A stretch of 64,000 bases of DNA, taken from Venturia oleaginea. Its lineage: Eukaryota > Ascomycota > Dothideomycetes > Venturiales > Venturiaceae. This document shows, piece after piece, positions 9,600-21,181 of this stretch; position 1 is the stretch's first letter; the number at the start of each line of letters is the position of its first letter. The notes under the pieces were generated by a model that saw only the letters and a program-made list of their open reading frames with translations, was not told the origin of the DNA and searched no databases. The position numbers were made by a program, and so were the translations under genes. The DNA lies in assembly GCA_013176395.1 (NCBI GenBank), contig JABMLP010000001.1, forward strand, positions 2,356,001-2,420,000. The letters are read 5' to 3'.

Positions 9600-12270
9600 A
9601 GTGTTAGATTTGATTTCGATTTAGGGCCTATTCTGTGATTATCCGGGGTGGTTGTTGTTGTTCCTGTAGTGGCTGCTGATCGAACGGTGGTTGCTGATCC
9701 TGAGCTGATTGTGGATCGAACGGTAGTTGCTTGCTATGAGGTTGTTAATCAATTAGTGGTTGTTGATCTTGCGGCCGACCTTGCGACTGATTATAAGGAG
9801 GTCTTTATAGCTGACCTAATGGCACACTCTGCTCTGGTGGATTTGATTGCACAGGGTTATACTCTGTGACTCTCACGAACTCGGGAATGAACACGGTTTC
9901 CAGCGTCACGGTTTGGACATCCGCGATGGTTTCCGTAAAGGTTTGCTTGTCTGTGATGTAAGAAGTGATCTGTGTCTGGGTTTTTATTGATTTGACTATG
10001 GTCAAGGTCACACCTATAGGCGCTGGTACGGGTGGTGGACTCAAAACCATTACCAATAATGTAATATAAAAAGGCTGTATTCAGTGCTTACTCTGGATAG
10101 TACGTTATCAATGGATAATTGAGGTATGAGTATGGGTTGATGTTGTCAAAAGGCGTGTATTGAGGCTAACTCATCAAGCTAGTTTAGTGGTCCTCCATGC
10201 CACAGAAAAAGCTAAGCAGTGGTTGTCAAGTAGACAATAGTCTGTCAAGTGGGGTCGATGCTAATAGGAAGAAATTTGATGTCGTAAGTAGGATATATAG
10301 CATATCTACTCTGATCATGGGCAGCGAAATCTAGTTGGATGATAAGGGGGGGAAACTTACGTACTGGCAATGGTATAGATTCAAAATTACTACGTCGGAT
10401 AGTATAAATCGATAGCAGGAGCATACTAACTGTCACAACTCCACCGCCAACATGATTAGTTTCTACCATTCCTGTCTTACCAATAAATAAAAGGCTTACT
10501 TCAACAAACGGCTCTCTCCCACCACGAGCACCCGCCTTTTAATCGTTCGAAAATTGTAACGCCGCTGCTTTCCTACACTCATATCCATCTGCACCCCGCC
10601 TCGAACAAAGATACACCCTACATCTACATTCCGGCCGTCCGGCACTTCCCTCCCAGACTATTCCAGAATCAGTCGTAGGGAACTAAGGCTTAGGATTGAA
10701 ATCCGGTCTGGGGACGTTATTCCAAGCGTTCTGCCAACCTCCGCTATTGTTCGTAGATTTCCATAGCCATTATTTAGCTTATTACCATAACCATGATCCA
10801 GAGGATTTCCATAGACACTGTTGGGAGGATTCATTGTTCGACCTCGTACTGCTTTAGCCCGAATTCTATACACCCTGTCACGGCTATCAGTAACTAATGA
10901 ATGGCGTGAACAGCAATCAGGTATGGACTAAATGTGATAGTGAACTACAGGTAGCTATGTAAATGGGGGCTGGGGGCAAGGCCTACTTATAGGTCTTGCT
11001 GTGGCCCATGTACTGTGGCGCCTTGTTAGGTGCTTGGACACTGTGGTTGTTCCAGTAGCCTAGCAAGCCGTCACACACCCGGTCTCGTCGTTCCAGGCCA
11101 TTGAACTGGTCCACCTGTTGGCTCGACATTCATAGTCCTGCCCGTCCAGGGAGGTCTTGTTGTTGACCTGGAGATCATGATTCCCGGAAATTTCGGAGGC
11201 CTTGTTGGAAGGCAAAGATGTACAACAATGAGTGAATTGATGACTGCATGAGGCCTCAAATGAGTGAATTGAGACCTCCTATATACGTGTAAATACAAAG
11301 ATAAACGACGCCCTAACAACGCATAATAATGAGTGACTTATAAGTAACCGATAAACGACTTAACACACACACATAACTCAACAGGCCTTGGGATGGTAGC
11401 AAACTGTGGCGAGCCTACTCGTGGCGCCTGGCCTCCACATAGGGGATTATTACCAGGCAGTTGTTGCTGCGGGCGATTTCCATTGTTCGATTGAAATGGA
11501 TTTGTTTGTTGTGGCGGCCGATTCTCATTGCCAACTTGAACCGAATTCGGCTGCTGCTGTGGAGGACGACTTTCACTGTTGCCTTGAAATGGGCTCGATT
11601 GCTGAGGTGGACGGCTACCACCATTGTCTTGGAAGGGATTCGACGGCTGTTGGACTGGCTTGGGAGGTCGTTGTTGCACTGGCCTAGGTCCCTTCTTCCA
11701 TACGGGTCTTGGTGCCTGGTGTGTGGGTCTCGGCGTATGATGGTGTGGAGTGTGAGCTGGCTGTTGTTTCTTAGGGCGAGGATGAGATGGGGTAGGGTAT
11801 TATTGTTGGGGTCGTGGTCGTGATCGTTGAGCAGGGGGAGAACGGTTCCCGCCGCCCTAGAACGATCCATCAAGATATATTCGATGGAATGCGTTCACGA
11901 CGAAGTGCTATAGAGTTATTGATAGGAATTAACTTGTCAACTCCCATGCTCTTGAGTTCCATGCAGCGAAATCACGTCAATTATCGATATCATCATAGCC
12001 CAGGGTCTAATACATTCCTGAAAAATGAAAGTCATTTACCCACGCTTGAGCCTACACTCTTGTTGCCTTCTCCACTGCCACCTCTTTGTGGAGAGTATAA
12101 ACCGCTGCGCAGAACAGAACCAGGCAAATGAGTGGAGTCTTCATTTAGGAAGCTAAAGAATGAACCAGGGATTGTACCACAATAAATAAGAGTATCTATG
12201 CGACTTTGCATGGCAAAGAATAATAGAAACCCACCTGGGACTATATATACCCGGAAGTCCAGATACAACC
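9600..12270 (-). pseudogene. Decayed multi-exon Pro/Gln-rich gene
   Basis: Several minus-strand fragments share one composition. At 11799-11365 a frame encodes tandem variants of RPPQQ-x-x-PFQ-x-N. At 11220-11070 a Pro/Arg/Thr-rich piece follows. At 10050-9805 a Thr/Val-rich piece precedes a QQPPFDQQP stretch at about 9700. Upstream, 12150-12060 encodes a Gly/Ser-rich exon-like piece next to plausible splice sites. An in-frame TAA at about 11802 follows a run of CAA codons. No consistent set of exons rebuilds one protein, so I treat it as degenerate. It may once have encoded an extracellular or low-complexity protein; the family is unknown. Confidence 0.35.
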
Positions 12271-12581
12271 ACGTCCTGGAAATAACTGATCAGCTCTATC
12301 TTATTTCTTCAGGTGCAAGACAGGCCCAGTGCGCAGCTCATTGCGACACTGAGCCTTGATAGGAACGACTCTAGCTGGAAATGCAATCGCTGAGAAGGGA
12401 TGTAAATTGCTCAGGAGAGTTCAAAATGGGTATAGTATAGCCGTATCAATATGAGGATATCCCTGCAAAGCTTGTTTATTTTACCAAGATTTTGTCTCGT
12501 CAAGCCAGGAACAGTCCTCACCACGACAGTGCATGAACTGCCTAGCGTTGTAGCATGAGTCGAAAGAAGGTGCTCGATACT

Positions 12582-12745
12582 TAGCTGCGGGCTAGGGTGT
12601 TTTTAAGCCGTAAACTTTTCTGAAACGGTAGAATAACCGCAACTTTACGGTTGCAAAAAAACACAACCGTAAGTTTACTATAAATCTACCGTTTCAGCTA
12701 AAGTCTTAAAAGCTTACGGTTAAAAACAGCTTCACCCCGCGGCTA
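12582..12745. mobile_element. 164-bp foldback element (MITE-like)
   Basis: Nearly the whole element is an imperfect inverted repeat: the left arm starting TAGCTGCGGG matches the reverse complement of the right arm ending CCCGCGGCTA. Shared internal blocks are GTTTTTAA-x-CCGTAA, CTGAAACGGTAGA and TTACGGTTG. A TA at each end fits Tc1/mariner-type target duplication. It has no coding capacity. Confidence 0.6.
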
Positions 12746-13405
12746 TGCAATTGTTGTCGAAGACACCGCCTGATTCGAATTCTTTCCGCATCTCGTATTC
12801 TGCAATGCGATGCTTCAGAGACTATGCAATATTCGCAAATACTGCCGCGAGATGGGCAGGCTGCTGGTTAATTAAGGCGTTTGGATAGGTTGTAAGGAGA
12901 CGTCGCATGCAACGTGGAGTCAGCAGCAATGGCACTTGCCAAATATAAGTTGGCGATAGTGGTGGGTATTTAGATAAACCAAGCGACTCGGATGCCTTGC
13001 ACAAGCGGATGGCAAGAAGCACATATCAAGCAAAATACAGCCGAATTGCTCCTGCTTATGAAGCGATCGAAAAAAAGTCCATCGAGATCAAAGTAGTTGT
13101 AAGGTCCATCCAATGTCTCTTGCTGAAAGCACGTGACCAATATTATGTCGTAGGTCAAGATCTCGGGCTCGAATGCAAGCAATCGACCGAGGTTGATGCA
13201 TCAGGTATTTGTATGGTCTCTGGTAACTCGGCTCCAGTATTTCCTGGATTGAGAACGGGGTGTGTGAGAGTTCAGTAGAGTGGTGATTTGAGAATTGAGA
13301 GGTTCGTGTGTAGTAGCTCCATGCCAATGCCGCCTCTTTCTTCTCCTCGTAGTGTACAATCCATATCGTGACAACTTCTTGGACATATCTTTCTTTGGTT
13401 CCCTC
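12746..13405. other. Intergenic, no supported gene
   Basis: Short open frames on both strands lack domain signal and start or splice context. The right end is the 3' flank of the Aim41 gene. Confidence 0.45.
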
Positions 13406-13981
13406 TCATGACATGCCCAACTCTTCCTTAACCAACCTCACCACCTCCGACTTTTGCACTGGCTGCCCTTCTAACGAAGCCATTACGCTTTTGAGCACCT
13501 CCGGTAGCACCACCTTCCCGCCTGCGCCCTTTAATATCTCAATGGCACTCTTCACAGTTGTTCTGATCTCCTCGACATCCATTGTCTTGACGCCAGAAGC
13601 ATACTCCTCCAAGATATCCACCTGTTTCTGCTCTTTCTCGACCAGATCCGCGCGGTTGGCTTTCTGAAACTCTTCGACGGCTCCTTTGGCAGATCCGATT
13701 CGTTTCCGTAGTAACGACAATAGGGTCAGGTCATCGTTCACTGGTGAAGCGGTCTTTGACAAATTCGTGATGTCGGCCAGAACAGAACGTAGGACCGAGA
13801 GACGGGCTTGGTCTTTTGCGCGCATGGCACCCTTCAGATCTTCTCTCAATTTTGCCAGAATTGGCGATGAAGGAGCTTCGGTGGAGGAGTATCGGCATTG
13901 AAGACATTGTCTGGCTATCGAAGCTCTAGGTTGGGTGAAGGGGCGGAGAAGGAGACGAGTAGTGGGGATACGAGATGCCAT
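13406..13981 (-). CDS. AIM41: Mitochondrial GatB/YqeY-domain protein, Aim41-like
   Basis: 191 codons from the ATG at 13981 to the stop at 13406; an in-frame TTG 18 nt upstream was rejected as the start. Residues 1-35 are Arg/Ser-rich without acidic residues (MASRIPTTRLLLRPF), typical of a mitochondrial presequence. The remainder is a GatB/YqeY fold with L-x-x-DLK-x-AM-x-x-KD near residue 45, a central EFQKANR-x-DLVEKE helix and a K-x-VMA ending. Yeast Aim41 is a mitochondrial protein affecting mitochondrial inheritance; the bacterial relative YqeY has a tRNA-amidotransferase-like tail domain. There is no intron. It is transcribed away from NUP170 across a 380-bp spacer. Confidence 0.9.
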   Translation of the reverse strand: MASRIPTTRLLLRPFTQPRASIARQCLQCRYSSTEAPSSPILAKLREDLKGAMRAKDQARLSVLRSVLADITNLSKTASPVNDDLTLLSLLRKRIGSAKGAVEEFQKANRADLVEKEQKQVDILEEYASGVKTMDVEEIRTTVKSAIEILKGAGGKVVLPEVLKSVMASLEGQPVQKSEVVRLVKEELGMS

Positions 13982-14361
13982 GGTGATTGCGACGGTCAAT
14001 TGGTCTTGTGTATAGGGAGTGAATTGGAGTGGAATTGTTTCAATGGAGGAATGTTTCTACATAATTCGGTGTTAGCCTGGCTGCAAGGATGATGGTTCCA
14101 GCTTTCTTCTCCAGAGATCAACACCAACGCGCTCACAGTCGCGAGAACCAGAATACTTCCAATTTACTCCCACGTACACGCTGCTCCTAGCTACATTCCA
14201 TCCATCAACACCTCCATTTCCATTGCCATTCCTCAAGTACCCGACGACCCTCTCCGCTTTCATGTATCGCCTAACTTGAACAAAGGACGACTCCTCGAGC
14301 TACCACAACACACAACGTACATCTACTCGACCACGGCGCCCTCCAGCCGTTGGCAACGTCC
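13982..14361. promoter_or_regulatory. Divergent promoter region between AIM41 and NUP170
   Basis: A 380-bp spacer holding the 5' ends of two oppositely transcribed housekeeping genes, with pyrimidine-rich and CAACA-rich leader sequence before the NUP170 start. No clear TATA box is visible. Confidence 0.5.
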
Positions 14362-17300
14362 ATGATGAATTTCGCCAATCCTCAGCAGACGCCTATGCGT
14401 CCATTGCCTGGCCAGTTTGTCAATACTCCTGCTCCTGGAGCTATGCGACAACCTTCATTCGGCGTCAACCCTCCCCCGGCCTTCAGGTTACCTTCACAGC
14501 AAGCTGTACCGCAACGGCATGCTGCCTCCACGCAGTCGCAATTAATAAATCAGCAGCCCCAACAGTCTGCCATGGCTGCGCCTTTAGCCCGTGCGTCAAG
14601 GGATCTGAGTCCCGTCGAGCTGGCAAAGGGTGCCATCAATGAGAAGTTGGAGGCAGAAGGCAGATTTCCGCCTCTGGAAGAATATATTGGACGTATGTTG
14701 CTGGCATACACTCCGAAATTAGAAGAAAACTAACATTGACCAGAGGAGATTTCTCACGACTACCGAATAGACTCACCCGCTTGGGCGCCCTTCCAGAAGA
14801 TAAAACAATATGAGATCCCGGATCGCATAATGGACCAAATTAACCAGGGAGAGTTGCTTCGGGAGACCGGCATTTTTGCAGAGCTACATCATGCATGGGT
14901 CGTCGTGGATAGCGCCCTGTATCTATGGGACTACACACATCCAAATCCTGATCAGGCTGAATTGATTGGCTTCGAGGAGCTGTCGCATCCAATTACTGCT
15001 GTTCAGTTGGTCAAGCCGAGAGCCGGAGTCTTTGTCAACACCATCACACATCTGCTTGTAGTCGCCTCGGACGCTGATCTCCATCTCATCGGTGTCGCCA
15101 GCTCGAAGAGCTCCGCTGGCGTCACATCCATTTCACTGTACCAAACGGGAATGTCGGTCTCGATGAAAGGCATCACTGTCTCCTGTATCACCGGATCTGC
15201 CAAGACTGGGAGAATCTTCGTTGGCGCCCAATCTTCAAATGATATCTACGAGATTACATATCAGAAAGAAGAGGAGTGGTTTGCGAGCAAATGCGGCAAG
15301 AAGTGTCAAACGGAGAAGAGCATGCCTATCCCTTTGCAAAGCTATCTGCCTATCAAGCCCTTGTTGGCACTTATGGGAGCCACTGGGTCTACAGAACACG
15401 TCAAATCGCTGGTCGTGGACGACTCGCGTGACTTGCTATATGCTCTGTCTACCCTTTCCACTATTTCTGTTCACCACATCAAACCAGGATTCAGCCTCCC
15501 TCGACTTATTACCAAGACCATGAATGATCTCATGACCTCCATTCGACACATGGCTCCGCCCCCAGAATTCGTAAAACCTGGGGTGGCCATTGCTTCAATT
15601 TCCGCCATTGCATCCAACGAGTCCTCGAGACTGAACTTAATGGTCACCACGAAGCAGGGCTTGCGTATAGTCCTCAGTGCGACATCGGGCAATTATTACA
15701 GCAACGATGGGCTGCCCACAAGTATGCAGCCTTACCACGTCAAATTGCCACCACAAGCTCCAGCTTCGCATCGAGCTCCGGACCAGCCAAACCTTCCGCC
15801 TGGATCTCGAGGGTTACACACGTCTATACCAGCTAAAGATGGAACTGTTCGATATCCGCCTGGGTATTACGCTGCCTTTGTGGGAAGGGACTACCCCCAG
15901 GACAACCCTGAGAACGAGCTTCTGTTTCTCTCTACACCGGACAGTGGCTCTATCGCATTTCAGTATGCCCAACAAAATCCCCGGCGTTTCGTCGAGTGTG
16001 GCCAGTGGATACCATTGCACAGTCTATCGCAAGGAGTTGGTCTCATGACACCACCTTTCGCCGCCGCCACTGGACCAAAAGGATTTGGGAATGAACTAGC
16101 CGTCCAGTTCGATCAAACAGCAACTGAAATTGCAATTTTGACCAACAGCGGAATTCACACTTTCCGCCGGCGAAGGCTGGTTGATATTTTTGCATCGGCC
16201 GTGCGCGCACCCGAGGCGCAGTCTGAAGACGGCTTTAAGAACGAGCTCACAAAGTTCCAGCAGCGATATGGAGCCCGCGAGATGTGTGCGACTGCCCTGG
16301 CGGTGGCTTGTGGGCAAGCAAAGGATGTGATGGCGGATGCCCGTGTTGCGAAAATTCGAGACGAGGATGTCATTCAGCGCGCTCGCGACACATTCGTGAA
16401 GCACGGAGGTATGCCTTCCATCAGGAACGAGTTCGAAATTGTTGGAGAAGCCTCTATCGACCATACTCAGCTCTCTCATCGTGCTGAGGGCCTTTTGATC
16501 TACCTCACGCGTCTCGTTAGACCTATGTGGAAAGCATCACTGCTGACAGAAATAATCACACCTACTGGTGGACTTACAGTGTCCTCGACCATCGCTCTTG
16601 CGAAGTTACAAGATGTCCAAGATGATGTTGCAGTTCTTCAAAATTTCTTGAAAGAGCAGACAAAGTCCATTGCTGGTCTTGCTGGTCCAGAGTCATTATC
16701 TGGTGTCGGAAGCAAGCATGATGAGATCGCGCTTCGTGGAGAACACCGAACTCTTCACGCCCTCGTCAAGTCCATTGAGAACATTATTGAGGGCATTGCT
16801 TTCGTGCAAGTTCTATTCGACGACCCGGTGGACGAGCTTGTCCTGGCTCTTTCGCCAGAGTCGCGGCAACGTGTGCGTGAGCTGACATATGAGCGTCTCT
16901 TCTGCACGCCCGATGGGAGGGAGATGGCAAAAGAGCTGGTCAAGGCTATCGTCAATCGCAGCATCGCCAAAGGAGCCAACGTCGACACTGTTGCCGATGC
17001 ACTCCGACGAAGATGCGGTTCCTTCTGCAGTGCTGACGATGTTGTCATTTTCAAGGCGCAGGAGCTTCTCAACAAGGCGTCTGAAGCTGGCGCAGAGTCT
17101 GCATCGGCAAGAAATCTACTCAACGAAAGCTTAAAGCTATTCCAGAAAGTGGCTGGAAGCTTGTCTTCTGAAAACCTACAAAAAGCGACTGAGCAGTACA
17201 TCGCAAAATCCTTCTATGGTGGAGCTATTCGATTAGCATTGACCGTCGCGCAACAACGTGATCGGTCAAACCAGGCCAAGTCTGTCGTCAATGATGGTAC

Positions 17301-18716
17301 TCTTGCTGACGTGAGTATTTGCACAGCATCGCGACAAGTGCCGCGCTAACATAATAAATAGGATAAACGGAGATCCATATTAGAGGCACGCACTGGCTGC
17401 TACCAACTCATTTTCAGCGTCATCGAAGCCGTCGACCAGGCATGGCGAGACGCGCAGTCCAAAGACGAGCTCACCATCAACGCCATGGCCAAGCGAAAGG
17501 CCGAGGCATACCTGGAGGTCGATGAATCTGATGACGAAGTCTTTCAAAACTCCCTTTACGAATGGTATATTCGCCAGGGATGGACTGAGCGTCTGCTCGA
17601 AGTGAACTCTGACCATGTGGTCAAGTTTCTTCAGAAGAAGAATGATCTCGTCCATCAGGAACTACTCTGGAAGTACTACGCTCGGCATTCACAATTCGTG
17701 AACGCAGCGACGACCCAGGTCAAAATCGCTCAAAGCGATTCGCCCGAAATCAAGCTGCCGAAACGCATTGAGTACCTCAGCCGGGCAAAAGCGAACGCTT
17801 CAACCAGAACCAATGGTCTTTCAGACTTCGGCCGATCAATCGTCCCACGAGGAGAATTGCTCCGCAAAATCAACGACCTGATCGACGTGGCGAACGTGCA
17901 ACAAGACGTTCTCTTCCGACTCTTGAACGACGAACGCATCACAGCTGAGAAGAAGGCTGAAGTTGCAGGAGAACTTGATAACCAGATCAAGTCTCTGGAT
18001 TTTCTCTACAACCAATACGCCGATCAAGCGAACTACTACGATATCTGTCTTGTGATCTACAATCTGGCTGATTATCGCAAGGCAGCTGGTATCACGGCGA
18101 CGTGGGCCAATCACATCTCCAAAACCGATGAGGAAGCGAGGAAGAAAAAGAACGTGACGCCAGCCATGGCTGTGGCTGAAGAGGTTGTGAAGATGGGGAG
18201 ACGATTGGAGTGTTCAGATACCACGTTTCCTATTCGTAAGTTCTACTACTATTATTCAGTGATGTTGTGAGACATTACTAATGGGATGTAGCAACGCTTC
18301 TCCCTCTGCTGGTTGAGTACGCCCTCAGAGACCTCCCCGATGCATCCGCGAACAACCCCCGCGCGGCACCTGTCTCTCTCGATAATTACTCGTGGCCCGT
18401 TGATAAAATGCTCGATCTCGACATTCCGCACGAGACTCTTGTCACAGTTCTCGAGGACATCTTTTATTCGCCTGAAGCGACTTGGACGAAGCAGAAGACT
18501 AAGTCAAGGGTGGCACAATTACTGGTCTACACGATTGAAGCGTGGTTTGATATCTCGGCCAGGGGTCAGGGCATCGCCTTTGGCAGCGACGAAAATGTTG
18601 TGAAGATTTTGGAGCTTGTCAAGGTGGCTTTGGCGTATCTTGATTCTACGAGGTCGAAGGAGGGCAAGGATGCTGCAGAGCGTGTTCGAGAAAAGGTCGA
18701 GAGGGTTCTTTGGTGA
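14362..18716 (+). CDS. NUP170: Nucleoporin Nup170/Nup157 (metazoan Nup155) inner-ring protein
   Basis: Four exons: 14362-14692, 14744-17310, 17362-18235, 18292-18716. The introns of 51, 51 and 56 nt have GTATGT, GTGAGT and GTAAGT donors, CTAAC or ACTAAT branch sites and AG acceptors, and all phases agree. The product is about 1,398 residues, normal for the family. A Pro/Gln-rich N-terminal tail leads to the Nucleoporin_N beta-propeller region (from SHDYRIDSPAWAPF, with the DSALYLWDY blade) and then a long alpha-solenoid C-terminal half. Nup170 is a structural component of the inner ring of the nuclear pore near the pore membrane. An in-frame TTG at 14350 is not needed; two adjacent ATGs at 14362 and 14365 are both possible. 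Confidence 0.95.
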
Positions 18717-19424
18717 GGGATTTGTATGATAGATGGTGCTGAGAGGATGTCCTAAGAGGGCAGTAAGCATGGCGTATCTGGAGTTCGTTTCTCATCTGGC
18801 GTGTGAGCTTGGATTTGGGTGAGCCTGCTTTTCTATCATTTTGTGTTGGGGGTGGATAGGTAAAGAGCTTCGCAAGAAAAGTTGAGACGTTTTTGAGGGT
18901 CGTTTGGTAGGTAGCATTACTCGACTGGGTCGTTGGAGAGTCGGGTGGGTTTGGAATGAGGTGGTGGTTTATCATAATTATTGAATCAATTCGTGTGGAG
19001 ACGTATCGCTTACTTTGGGGTAGTGAAATGGGTGTCTGTTTCTTTTCCTCTCTTTTCTGTTTCGCGCAGGCTTTGCCTTTGATTGTGGCTTTTTCGGCCC
19101 TTCCTGGTTTGCCGGTCTATGTGACTTCATTGATGGATAGCTGATATTGTCGAGCTTGCAAGTTTGACCAGCCTTGTGAATAATCACGAGGTCGGCTATC
19201 GGGTCAGCCGAGTCGGACATTACCTCGTACGTTTAACATGGTAAAGCGTTTCGAAAAGCGCACACCTCTATCCCCCGGCCACCACACCTAAAAAACACCT
19301 TTTCATCAATTCTCTTGGGAACAGCTACCACAACGTGCGTGGTCCTGGAAAGGCCTCCTACCTCCACCGTCTCGCTTTGCTTCATCAACTACCGCTATCG
19401 GCTTCTCCGTCCACCTCTGGAAAA
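18717..19424. other. Intergenic, no supported gene
   Basis: 3' flank of NUP170 followed by the leader of a decayed gene. Small frames on both strands have no recognisable content. Confidence 0.45.
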
Positions 19425-20446
19425 ATGCCAAAGCCGAAATCCCTAGGCTGTACTGTCAACCCCTTCCGGCAAGCGAAAGTCAGCCAGGCTTACGGCGTCA
19501 AAATCCAAGCGCTCTCTCCATGAAGCCATGATGCCGCCGTCGAAGGCAGCCCTCGGATCTGTGGGCAAGGGCAAAGGCAGAGTCTGGATTTACCGACAGA
19601 GCTCCATCTACGCATTGCGGAAGAATTGCTTCTTGACGACGACCTTGCCAGATAGAAAATTCACTTGCATCACTACAATACCGAGCGCAGCGAGGCATTG
19701 TAAAAGAGTCTTTTCCGTAAAGCTCGCCATTACTATTCGAACGAGGACCTTCGCGATTTTGCGAGCCGTAAAAATCGTTGCCAAAAGGACACCAAGACAC
19801 CTTATCATCCAGTCCTTTTGACTTGCAAAGCTTCACCCGCCGCACTTTTCAGCATCTACGACGTACTGTCTCACTATGTCGTCCATCACCATCCCTATCC
19901 ACGCGGTATCGACGATCCAGGGGCCCGTTTGATCCACGCCGACGCGCAACCTTGGACGCACTCGAACAAATGAGTCGTGTAAGTGTTGTGGCTCAATTCC
20001 ACAATGAGCGAACTAGACCGACCGGGGATTCTTCTGCACCACGCGAGCCTTTGGACCCTTCCTACGAAAATGTTCATTCCATATTCTTGCTCTTCGGGCC
20101 AGTATATCAGTCAAGGTACCCACGGTTTTGTGACACATCTTTCCAGATTGAGATGATTGATTGGCAACTCAAGAATCTGTGCCGATTCGATGCGTAACTT
20201 GAGATTCTTAATGTCACAGAACTGACAATCACTATTTGAGGTAGTTCCATAGGGGTATCGGAGTTTTCTGTACACATTCCCAAGCTCAGAGATATGCTCG
20301 CACCGTTTCCGTCTTCTATCAAGCTTCATATCGAATGGATCCTACCTCAGAGTACCTGGTACAATAAACATCCTACAAGGCCGATACCAGAATTGATCGC
20401 ACTGCGGCCTATGTTGCCTTCTATGGGAGTTTGGCCACTTCTTTGA
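19425..20446 (+). pseudogene. Broken plus-strand gene, possible F-box-like/2EXR-type
   Basis: Starts at an ATG encoding MPKPKSLGCTVNPFRQAK, then continues in changing frames. A piece reading ELHLRIAEELLLDDD lies near 19600. Later pieces end in ML-x-PFPSSIKLHIEWILP, TWYNKHPTRPIPELIALR and MLPSMGVWPLL before TGA at 20444. The last 250 codons share one frame but contain TAA at 20195 and a further TGA; the earlier part needs at least one frameshift. A basic NPFR head, an L-x-L-R-I-x-E-x-L-L helix and a W/P-rich tail resemble fungal F-box-like or 2EXR proteins, but I cannot name the family. Its 3' end overlaps that of the minus-strand pseudogene next to it. Confidence 0.45.
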
Positions 20447-21180
20447 CGTCCATGTCGCTGACTTGGAGGTAGTTATCCTCGTTGGGTTGTTTGGAGATCC
20501 ATGGTGGCAGTGCGCATTCATTTGCGGCCTCGGAGCCTTCTGGGAACCATTTGGCGTCCCTCCACTTTTTCCCTGGAGGCGGTTGTCGTTCTCCGCAAGC
20601 GATGCGATTGAAGCGTCGGAGGTATTTCTTCGATGGGAGGTACTTGGCGCCCTTTCCCATTCCTCGTGCGGCTGGTACACGTCTGCCTGTCAGTCCCTAG
20701 ATGCTTGGGTATCGAGCTGCCATTTCTGCGGATGTGTGTAAATCCGAGCGGATGTCTTCTATCATTATCGCTGTGGCATCTCCGAGCTGGACATTGTTTT
20801 CTAGCGCCGCGTGAACTGGTCCGTCGTACAGGCGAATTCGGGCAAAGTATTTCATGTAATTGCTGGATACGTTGCCGTAGCGTCCTTGATCCACGTCAAG
20901 GATATCATCGTCGTGGACTTCGCGCAAGTGTCTCTCAACCGGGAACCAGAAACTTGGTTCATTGGCCTTCCAATCGTATGCTTGCTCCGGTCCTTGTGCC
21001 GGTTTGCGCGCCTTCTCTTTCTTTGCTCGTGGGCGCGCTGTGGCAGCATATTTGGGTCGTTGGGACGGCCCCCCGATCTGATCAAAGCCTCTCCTATCGG
21101 GACCGATAAGGATATATCTCTGGCCATGGAGTTGAGAAAGATGACCAGGAATTTATCGCTATTTGATCTTGAATTGGACG
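20421..21180 (-). pseudogene. Broken minus-strand gene of unknown family
   Basis: One minus frame is open over about 250 codons from about 21145 to TAG at 20421, broken by a single in-frame TAG at 20699-20697. Recognisable blocks are GPDRRGFDQIGGPSQ, a Lys/Arg/Ala-rich linker, FWFPVERHLREVHDDDI, DVDQGRYGNVSSNY, MKYFARIRLYDGPVHAALE, IRSDLHTSAEMAARYP, and after the stop KYLPSKKYLRRFNRIAC and KKWRDAKWFPEGSEAANE. The coherent sequence on both sides of the stop points to a recent nonsense change. No ATG heads the frame before an upstream TAA, so the 5' end is also lost or lies in another exon. Function unknown. Confidence 0.5.
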
Positions 21181-21181
21181 T

